The notes under the pieces: model-generated | What the model saw: the letters and a program-made list of their open reading frames with translations, nothing else | What the model was told of the DNA's origin: nothing | Databases searched by the model: none | Translations under genes and position numbers: made by a program | NCBI RefSeq assembly: GCF_036802785.1 | Contig: NZ_DAIRVN010000003.1 | Coordinates: 62,001 to 126,000 of the forward strand | Origin: Pararhodobacter sp036802785 | GTDB taxonomy: Bacteria; Pseudomonadota; Alphaproteobacteria; Rhodobacterales; Rhodobacteraceae | Length of the DNA: 64,000 nucleotides | Direction of reading: 5' to 3' | Shown here: positions 57,783 to 64,000 of the stretch, in pieces | Layout: each line of letters opens with the position of its first letter | Numbering within the stretch: the stretch's first letter is position 1

Positions 57783-59648
57783 ATGTGTGGTATTACCGGC
57801 GTGATCGGAACGCCCTGCCCCGCTGAAACCCTGCGCGCCATGATCGCCGCCATCGCGCATCGCGGCCCCGATGGTGTGGGCGAGGATTTCGACCGCGATC
57901 AGAACGTCGCTCTTGGCCATGCCCGCCTTGCCGTTATCGACATCGCCACCGGCGCGCAGCCGATGTGGGACAGCGCGCATGAGATCGGTGTGGTTTTCAA
58001 CGGCGAGATCTATAACCACGCCGACCTGCGCAAGACGCTTGAGGCGCGCGGCCACCGCTTTACCAGCGATCATTCGGACACCGAGGTGCTGATTCACGGC
58101 TGGCGCGAATGGGGAGCTGACCTGCCGGGGCAGTTGAACGGCATGTTTGCCTTTGCCCTCCATGACCGCCGCGCCCATCGCGTCTTTCTGGCGCGGGACC
58201 GCTTTGGGGAAAAGCCGCTGTATCTGGCCGATGTCGCAGGAGGGCTTGCCTTTGGCAGCGAAATCGCCGCCCTGCTGGCCCATCCCGGCGTGAATGATGC
58301 GCCCTGCGAAACCGGCATCGCCAAATATCTGGCCTATGGTTTCATTCCCGCGCCCTTCACCCACCTTGCCGGTGTGCGCAAACTGCCTGCGGGCCATTGG
58401 CTGAGCATTGATCTGGGCACCGGCAAACGGCAGCAGGCATGCTGGCATGACTTCACGCTTGCCCCGGTGCACGGGCGGCGCGAGGGCGATCTGGTGGATG
58501 AGCTTGACCATCTGCTGGTGCAGGCGACCCGTCGGCGGCTGGTGGCGGATGTGCCGCTGGGGGTGTTCCTGTCCGGCGGGCTTGACTCGTCGCTGGTTTT
58601 GTCCTGCCTCAAACGTGCGGGGGGCGGAGGGGAGGAAAGCTTCACCATCGGCTTCAACGAGCCCAGCTTTGATGAAAGCGGTTTTGCCCGCCGCGTTGCC
58701 GCGCATCTGGGTGTGCCCAACAAGGTGCAGGTCTTCGGTATCGACGATGCGGCGCCCCTGATCGAGCCTGTCCTGCGCGCCCTTTCCGAGCCGCTGGCCG
58801 ATGCATCGGTTCTTCCGACCTGGCAATTGTCGCGTTTTGTTCGCAATCATGTCACGGTCGCACTGTCGGGTGATGGCGGCGACGAGCTATTCGCCGGATA
58901 CGCGCCGTTCCGCGCCCTGCCGCTGTCGCGCGCGTTGGAGCGTTTGCCGCTGGCGATCATCGCGGGCATGGCCGGGCTGACCGGATGGCTGCCTTCGTCT
59001 GGGCGCTACATGAGCCTTGATTTCAAGGCTCAGAGGTTCCTTCTGGGGCAGATGCAGCCCATGGCCTGCCGCACTCCGGCATGGATGGCGCCGCTGCAAC
59101 CGGCCGGGATTTCGCGCCTCATGGGGCGGGAATGGCCTGCAGAGGCGCTGTATTCTGAAGCCATTGCCGCCTGGAACGCGCGGCCTGATCTTTCCGATGG
59201 CGAAAGGATGGCCGACTACTTCACCCGGTTCTACCTGCCCGATGACATCCTGATGAAAACCGACCGGGCGGCGATGGCCCACGGCCTCGAAACGCGGGCG
59301 GTCTTTCTTGACAATGACCTGTCAGCGTTCGCCGCCAGCCTGCCGATGGAATGGAAAATCCGCGGCGGGGTGCAGAAATACCTTCTGAAAAAGGTAGGTG
59401 AGCGCCACCTGCCCCATGACATCGTTCACCGGTCAAAAAAGGGCTTCGGGATTCCCGTCGCGCGCTGGCTGCGCAACACGCCCCCCCAACCGCCCGCCGC
59501 GCCTGTTGGCACGATCAATACCGCAGGCGCGCTGGAATACTGGGCACAACACCGCAGCGGAAAGGCAGATCACCGGCTGTTCCTGTTTGCATGGCTGTCG
59601 CTGCAATACGTTCAGGCGCGCGGCGGAACCACCCGCGCGATGACATAG
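57783..59648 (+). CDS. asnB: Asparagine synthase-type glutamine amidotransferase
   Basis: A 621-residue AsnB: catalytic Cys2 (MCGITGVIG) of the class II glutaminase, RLAVIDIATGAQPM and FNGEIYNH, then the synthetase domain with PP-loop SGGLDSSLVL and LSGDGGDELFAGY. Full length. In glycan loci such enzymes often amidate uronic acids or other carboxylates rather than make asparagine; the gtrA neighbour argues for that. The last 37 bp overlap the convergent GT2 gene. Confidence 0.9.
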   Translation: MCGITGVIGTPCPAETLRAMIAAIAHRGPDGVGEDFDRDQNVALGHARLAVIDIATGAQPMWDSAHEIGVVFNGEIYNHADLRKTLEARGHRFTSDHSDTEVLIHGWREWGADLPGQLNGMFAFALHDRRAHRVFLARDRFGEKPLYLADVAGGLAFGSEIAALLAHPGVNDAPCETGIAKYLAYGFIPAPFTHLAGVRKLPAGHWLSIDLGTGKRQQACWHDFTLAPVHGRREGDLVDELDHLLVQATRRRLVADVPLGVFLSGGLDSSLVLSCLKRAGGGGEESFTIGFNEPSFDESGFARRVAAHLGVPNKVQVFGIDDAAPLIEPVLRALSEPLADASVLPTWQLSRFVRNHVTVALSGDGGDELFAGYAPFRALPLSRALERLPLAIIAGMAGLTGWLPSSGRYMSLDFKAQRFLLGQMQPMACRTPAWMAPLQPAGISRLMGREWPAEALYSEAIAAWNARPDLSDGERMADYFTRFYLPDDILMKTDRAAMAHGLETRAVFLDNDLSAFAASLPMEWKIRGGVQKYLLKKVGERHLPHDIVHRSKKGFGIPVARWLRNTPPQPPAAPVGTINTAGALEYWAQHRSGKADHRLFLFAWLSLQYVQARGGTTRAMT

Positions 59649-60568
59649 GATTTGCGGTCCTGGCTTTCGAAATAGGTGCGCACCAGAACTTCGGCCAGAA
59701 GACCCATCAACAGGCCCATGACCCCGGCAAGGAATGTCAGCCCCACCAGCACCGGCAGCGGCGTGAGGATCATTGACACCCCCCAGCCCAGTTTCAGCAC
59801 CAGCATCCAGACAAAGCAGACCGCGCTGATCAGCAGCGAGCACAGCCCGAAGCCGCCGAACACATACATCGGCCGCGCAAAGAAGCGTGACAGAAAGCTG
59901 ACGACCATCAGGTCAAGGATCACCTTGAAGATGCGTTCAAGGCCATATTTCGACTGGCCGAACTGGCGGGCATGGTGCGTGACCGGGATTTCCGTAACCC
60001 GTGCGCCGATCTGGGCGGCATAGATCGGAATGAAACGGTGCATTTCGCCGTAAAGCCGCGCGCCGGCCAGGGCCTCGCGCCGATAGGCCTTAAGGGTGCA
60101 GCCGTAATCGTGCAGATGCACCCCGGTCACCTGGGAAATCAGCCGGTTCGCGACGCGACTGACCAGGTTGCGCCGGATCGCGGCATCCTTGCGCGCTTTG
60201 CGCCAGCCGCTCACGACGTCAAACCCTTCATCAAGGGTTTTGAGCAGCGCGCCGATATCTGCCGGGTCGTTCTGAAGATCGCTGTCCAGGGTGACAATCA
60301 CCTCTCCGCGCGCGTGATCGATCCCGGCCATCAGTGCTGCGGTCTGGCCAAAATTGCGCCTGAAGGACACCACCGTCAGCTCGGGGATGCGCGCGGCGTG
60401 CTCTTCCAGGATGGCCTGACTGCCGTCGCTGCTGCCATCGTTCACGGCAATGATCTCGAACGGTTTTTCAAGCGCCTGCAGGCAGGGCAGCAATCTGGCA
60501 AAGAAGGGCGCAAGACTGTCGCGCTCATTGAAGACCGGCGTAACGACCGTAAGATAGGGGGCGCTCAT
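59612..60568 (-). CDS. Glycosyltransferase family 2, GtrB/DPM1-like
   Basis: A 318-residue polyprenyl-phosphate sugar transferase: GT-A domain with VVTPVFNERDSL, VNDGSSDGS, LDSDLQNDPADIGAL (DxD metal site) and ARQFGQSKYGLERIFK, followed by two C-terminal helices (FGLCSLLISAVCFVWMLVL; LPVLVGLTFLAGVMGLLMGLLA). This is the GtrB/ArnC arrangement, making a bactoprenyl-phosphate sugar on the cytoplasmic face. Its ATG overlaps the methyltransferase stop by 4 bp. Confidence 0.92.
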   Translation of the reverse strand: MSAPYLTVVTPVFNERDSLAPFFARLLPCLQALEKPFEIIAVNDGSSDGSQAILEEHAARIPELTVVSFRRNFGQTAALMAGIDHARGEVIVTLDSDLQNDPADIGALLKTLDEGFDVVSGWRKARKDAAIRRNLVSRVANRLISQVTGVHLHDYGCTLKAYRREALAGARLYGEMHRFIPIYAAQIGARVTEIPVTHHARQFGQSKYGLERIFKVILDLMVVSFLSRFFARPMYVFGGFGLCSLLISAVCFVWMLVLKLGWGVSMILTPLPVLVGLTFLAGVMGLLMGLLAEVLVRTYFESQDRKSYVIARVVPPRA

Positions 60569-61302
60569 GTGCGAATCTTTCGGGCGCGGACAAGCGCCGA
60601 CACGCCGAAAGGCGGGCGAAGCCAGGGCGCGGTTGTAATATCCAGCCGGAAGATTCCCGACAGGATGGCATTGATGAAGGGCGTATTGATCTGATTTTCC
60701 GAAGCGATGTCAGGCTTGATCAGCTCCAGCATGCGCCGCGCCCCCCAGATGGCCGGGAAGAGCAGAAAATTGAAATGAAACTTCCGGTCGATCCTCAGCC
60801 CTGAGGCGGTGATCCGGTCACAAAGCCCGCCCATCCGATAGCGCCGCTTGTGATGGGCAACCCTGTCCTGCAGGCCCCAGAGGCTTGGAAAGCAGGGCAC
60901 GGTGACAATGGCCGCGCCACCCGGGCGCAAGACGCGCGCCACTTCGGCAAGGGCGGCAGCATCGTCATCCACATGCTCGATCACATCGGTTACCAGCACC
61001 ATATCGAAACTGTCATCCGGCCAGGGCAGCGCGCAGATGTCGCCAAGGCGCACCCGGCCCAGCCCCTTGGCCGCAACATAGTCGATTGCGATCTGGCTCG
61101 AATCAAGCGCGCTGACGCGCTGGTGGCCCAGTTCGCGCAACAGCCGCAGGTTGGTGCCGGTGCTGGTGCCCACATCAAGGATTTCGGCGCCCGGGGGCAG
61201 CCCAAGACGCGCGATTTCAGACGCCAGAAGGCGGCGACGGCCGCGAAACCACCAATGATCCTGTTCGATCGCGGCTTCGACGGCAAAAGTTTCTGCGTCC
61301 AA
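60565..61302 (-). CDS. SAM-dependent class I methyltransferase
   Basis: A 245-residue methyltransferase: motif I EILDVGTSTGTNLRLL, motif II-like FDMVLVTDVIEHVDDDAAALAEVARVLRPGG, and the N-terminal AIEQDHWWFRGRRRLL block common in polysaccharide-locus methyltransferases. The start is uncertain: TTG at 61302 begins just before the conserved N-terminus, with a weak GGGA site; no ATG lies nearby in frame. First gene of the two-gene unit with the GT2 gene. Substrate unknown, probably a lipid-linked or nucleotide sugar. Confidence 0.82.
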   Translation of the reverse strand: MDAETFAVEAAIEQDHWWFRGRRRLLASEIARLGLPPGAEILDVGTSTGTNLRLLRELGHQRVSALDSSQIAIDYVAAKGLGRVRLGDICALPWPDDSFDMVLVTDVIEHVDDDAAALAEVARVLRPGGAAIVTVPCFPSLWGLQDRVAHHKRRYRMGGLCDRITASGLRIDRKFHFNFLLFPAIWGARRMLELIKPDIASENQINTPFINAILSGIFRLDITTAPWLRPPFGVSALVRARKIRT

Positions 61303-61432
61303 GATATGGGTTCCCGGCTGGGTTGCGGCCTGCCTCGGTTGGCGACAATCAAGCCAACGGCAATGCCTGCACTTCTCATAAGTCGCACGCAGCGGAAATG
61401 GAAGGCCGGGTGAGAAGGCTGGCGGGGGCGGT

Positions 61433-62950
61433 TTACCGGCTACCGGCGCTTGCCCGCCGATGGGCCCCGGCGCGCCGGCGCCACGCCTGCCACAGCGGCA
61501 AAAGCAGCAACGCCACGGTTGCGACAACGAAACCGGCGGCGATGGGCCGTTCCAGAAACACCATCGGATCACCGCGTGAAATCAGAAAGGCCCGGCGCAG
61601 GTTGGTCTCAATCAACGGGCCAAGCACGAATCCCAGCAAAAGCAGCGCAGGGCTGAACCGGGCAATCGCCAGCAGGTACCCGGCAAGCCCTATCGCGGCA
61701 ACGGCCACGATGTCAAAGGTCAGCCCCCTGACCGAAAAGACGCCAAGGCACAGGAACACAAGGATCGCCGGATAGAGATAGTTGAACGGGATGCGCAGCA
61801 TCGCAACCCATATCCCGATCAGGGGCAGATTCAGGATCAGCAGCAACAGGTTGCCGATCCCGAAACTGGCGACCAGCCCCCAGAACATCTCAGGCCGCGT
61901 CTCCAGCATCATGGGGCCGGGCTGGATACCGTGGATCACCAGCGCACCCAGCATCAACGCCATGATCGGATCGCCCGGAATGCCAAGCGTAAGCGTCGGG
62001 GCAAAGGCGGTGATCGCGGCAGAGTTGTTTGCCGATTCAGGGCCCGCCACGCCCTCGACAGCGCCATTTCCGAACCGCTCCGGCTGGCGCGAAAGCCTGC
62101 GTTCCATGGAATAGCTGAGGAAAGAGGACAATGTCGATCCGGTGCCGGGCAACGCGCCGAAGAAGCTGCCAAGCGCACTGCCGCGCAGCGTGGGAAACGC
62201 CATGCGCCGCAGGTCATCCCGCGTTGGCATCAGGCGCTTCAGGCCGATCCGTTCCGCCACGCCCTGCCGGTCAGGGTTGCGGACATTGGCGATGACCTCG
62301 GCCACGCCGAACAGACCCATCGCAAGGGCCACAAGGTTGATGCCGTCCAGCAGCTCTGTCTGGCCAAAGGTGAACCGCTGCGCGCCTGAATTGACGTCGG
62401 TGCCGATGCAGCCCAGCAACAACCCCAGCGTAACCATGGCAAAGCCCTTGGCGGGGCGGGGCGTTCCGATGGTGGACGCAGCGACAAGGCCAAGGATCAT
62501 CATCGCCGCATAATCAGCCGCACCAAAGGCCGTGGCCGCGCGTGACAGCCAGCCCGCCAGCACAACAAGCACAAGGATGCCGATGACCGACCCGGTGAAG
62601 GACGAAACCATTGCCGTGAACAGCGCAACGCCAGCCCTGCCGTCGCGTGCCATCGGGTAGCCGTCCAGCGTGGTCACCGCCGATTGGGGCGTGCCCGGCA
62701 GCCTGAGCAGGATTGATGCGACCGCCCCGCCATATTGCGCACCGTAATAGACGCCGGCCAGCATGATCAGCGCCGCTTCGGGCGTGATGTAATAGGTGAT
62801 TGGCAGCAGCAGCGAAATGGCGGCCATTGCGCCGATACCCGGCAGAACACCGACAAAAGTGCCCAGCACAACGCCCAGAAAGCAGTAGATCAGCACTTCG
62901 GGCTGCGTGACAAAGCTTATGCCGAAGACAAGGCCTTCCCAGGTTGTCAT
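61433..62950 (-). CDS. tctA: Tripartite tricarboxylate transporter large membrane subunit TctA
   Basis: A 505-residue integral membrane protein with about twelve helices and the TctA marks GVLPGIGAMAAISLLLPITY, YGAQYGGAVASILLRLPGTPQSAVTTLDGYPMARDG and ALPGTGSTLSSFLSYSMER. The ATG at 62950 overlaps the tctB stop by 4 bp, which decides against the TTG 15 nt upstream. It works with TctB and the periplasmic TctC for carboxylate uptake. Confidence 0.93.
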   Translation of the reverse strand: MTTWEGLVFGISFVTQPEVLIYCFLGVVLGTFVGVLPGIGAMAAISLLLPITYYITPEAALIMLAGVYYGAQYGGAVASILLRLPGTPQSAVTTLDGYPMARDGRAGVALFTAMVSSFTGSVIGILVLVVLAGWLSRAATAFGAADYAAMMILGLVAASTIGTPRPAKGFAMVTLGLLLGCIGTDVNSGAQRFTFGQTELLDGINLVALAMGLFGVAEVIANVRNPDRQGVAERIGLKRLMPTRDDLRRMAFPTLRGSALGSFFGALPGTGSTLSSFLSYSMERRLSRQPERFGNGAVEGVAGPESANNSAAITAFAPTLTLGIPGDPIMALMLGALVIHGIQPGPMMLETRPEMFWGLVASFGIGNLLLLILNLPLIGIWVAMLRIPFNYLYPAILVFLCLGVFSVRGLTFDIVAVAAIGLAGYLLAIARFSPALLLLGFVLGPLIETNLRRAFLISRGDPMVFLERPIAAGFVVATVALLLLPLWQAWRRRAGAHRRASAGSR

Positions 62951-63393
62951 GGCAGGCGCGGCCAAAGTGGCAGGGTCATGCGCAGACCCAGACTGAACAC
63001 CAGCACGGTGAGCACGGTCACGACAACGGCCAGCACAATCCGCCAGACGGCGCCTTTGCGCGGCGCTGGCAGGGTGGCGACCAGCACACTGGCCGCAGTC
63101 GCACCGGCAAGCCCCAGCCGGTTCAGGCCAAGCGCGAAGATCAGGATCGCCGCCAGCACCGCCGCCGCCGCCGCAGGTTCGACCTTTGGTGCCGCCGCCG
63201 TGCGCCCGACGGCAGGCAGCGCAACCACCATCCCCAGCAGGAACAGGACCGCCCCCAGGACCACCGGAAAGAAACCCGGCCCCATCCGGCGCAGGGTTCC
63301 CATGTCATAATACAAGGCCGCCCATACAGCCGCACCGGCACCGATGGCGGCCAGAATCAGGCCGCCGCAAAGATCAGGCCAGTCGCGCTGCAT
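62947..63393 (-). CDS. tctB: Tripartite tricarboxylate transporter small membrane subunit TctB
   Basis: A 148-residue four-helix membrane protein: WPDLCGGLILAAIGAGAAVWAALYYDMGTLRRMGPGFFPVVLG, the TctB N-terminal pattern (YDMGTxxRMGPGFFP), then three helices. Lies between tctC (11 bp upstream of its start) and tctA (4-bp overlap). Confidence 0.9.
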   Translation of the reverse strand: MQRDWPDLCGGLILAAIGAGAAVWAALYYDMGTLRRMGPGFFPVVLGAVLFLLGMVVALPAVGRTAAAPKVEPAAAAAVLAAILIFALGLNRLGLAGATAASVLVATLPAPRKGAVWRIVLAVVVTVLTVLVFSLGLRMTLPLWPRLP

Positions 63394-63403
63394 GTCGGCC
63401 CCG

Positions 63404-64000
63404 TTATTGCGCCTGGACGCGGTCGATCACCGCGCCCCACATCGCCGTATCCTCGACAATGCGCTGGCGCAGTTCATCGGGAGAACCCGGTGCAGCCTGC
63501 CAGCCGATGGCCAGAAGCTGGGCCTGCACAGCGGGATCGGCGAGGATTTCAGCGATTTCGCCATTCAGCCGTTCGATGATGGCGGCATCCGTGCCACTGG
63601 GCGCGATGAAGGCGTTCCACAGTTCGGCCCGGAAATCTTCGGGCAGCCCCGCGTTACCGGCAATCAGCGGCACGTCAGGCGCCTGTGCAAACGGCTCGGT
63701 CGAGGTCATGCCCAGCATGCGCATCGTTCCCGCCTCGACGAAGGGCAACGCGGCGGAGGGTGCCATGAAACCGGCGTCTATCTCACCACCAAGAATCGAG
63801 GTTGTGACTTCGGCGTAGCTGGTGAAGGGCACATGCAGCATGCTGACACCCGCCTCGGTCGCGAAAAGCTCGGCGGTCAGATGCGCGCCGGACCCCTGCC
63901 CGACCGAGCCATAGGCGATCGCCTCATCCCCGGCCCCGGCCGCAGCAATGAAGCTTTCCAGATCGTCGATATCGCTGTCGGCAGAGACCGCGAGAACCAG
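63404..64000 (-). CDS. tctC: Tripartite tricarboxylate transporter binding protein TctC, 5' end outside window
   Basis: The C-terminal 198 residues of a TctC/BugT-family periplasmic binding protein. The frame is open to the window edge and begins LVLAVSADSDIDDLESFIAA; then YGSVGQGSGAHLTAELFATEAGVSMLHVPF is the family substrate-contact region, followed by YAEVTTSILGGEIDAGFMAP and a helical C-terminus. An internal ATG at 63841 is not the true start. Ligand unknown. Confidence 0.9.
   Translation of the reverse strand: MVLAVSADSDIDDLESFIAAAGAGDEAIAYGSVGQGSGAHLTAELFATEAGVSMLHVPFTSYAEVTTSILGGEIDAGFMAPSAALPFVEAGTMRMLGMTSTEPFAQAPDVPLIAGNAGLPEDFRAELWNAFIAPSGTDAAIIERLNGEIAEILADPAVQAQLLAIGWQAAPGSPDELRQRIVEDTAMWGAVIDRVQAQ

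Noticed and set aside
1..64000. CRISPR arrays, tRNA/rRNA genes, prophage or integrative-element ends
   Set aside because: I looked for regular spaced repeats, tRNA-like cloverleaf ends, integrases and direct-repeat borders and found none I could support by eye.

Overview
The window looks like a chromosomal segment of a high-GC alphaproteobacterium, most likely of the Rhodobacterales (roseobacter/Rhodobacteraceae type). The reasons are the coding style (many ATGA/GTGA stop-start overlaps), the density of TRAP and TTT solute transporters, DUF/PRC-barrel stress genes typical of Alphaproteobacteria, and EcfG-type (ECF15) sigma factors. I see no rRNA, tRNA, CRISPR array, phage or intact insertion sequence.

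1-36.4 kb is a stress and respiration island. It holds the two-gene NHEJ repair system (ligD/ku), an HWE/HisKA_2-type histidine kinase with an ethylene-receptor-like sensor domain, two EcfG-like ECF sigma factors (one coupled to a cytochrome P450), a 55-residue NepR-like anti-sigma factor, a five-gene formate dehydrogenase operon and a formate/nitrite channel. It also holds an aa3-type oxidase cluster with a subunit I-III fusion, Cu/Zn superoxide dismutase, a PaoABC-type molybdenum aldehyde oxidase, a BCCT transporter, and many small membrane or hydrophilic proteins of unknown function. Twelve of these transcription units have an upstream match to GGAAC-N16/17-(C/G)GTT, the promoter type of the alphaproteobacterial general stress response (GSR) sigma factor EcfG. 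I read the region as a large cluster of GSR target genes together with several GSR regulators; no PhyR is present in the window.

36.5-48.1 kb is a hexuronate utilisation locus: two GntR/FCD regulators, KDG kinase, a TRAP transporter (Tat-type binding protein and fused DctQM), two Gfo/Idh/MocA dehydrogenases, mannonate dehydratase, uronate isomerase and fructuronate reductase. Together these convert glucuronate-type sugars to KDPG; a KDPG aldolase is not in the window. A near-identical 15-bp element lies upstream of the first regulator and in the divergent regulator/TRAP intergenic region.

48.2-55.6 kb is a second catabolic locus of unknown substrate: a GntR/FCD regulator, an FAD monooxygenase, a TRAP binding protein, a fused DctQM and two alpha/beta hydrolases. 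An identical 16-bp element precedes both the regulator and the monooxygenase.

55.6-61.3 kb is a surface-glycan type locus: a polytopic DUF6044-like protein, a GtrA-type flippase, an AsnB amidotransferase, a GtrB-like GT2 glycosyltransferase and a methyltransferase. 61.4-64 kb is a TctA/TctB/TctC tripartite tricarboxylate-type transporter; the binding protein runs off the window end.
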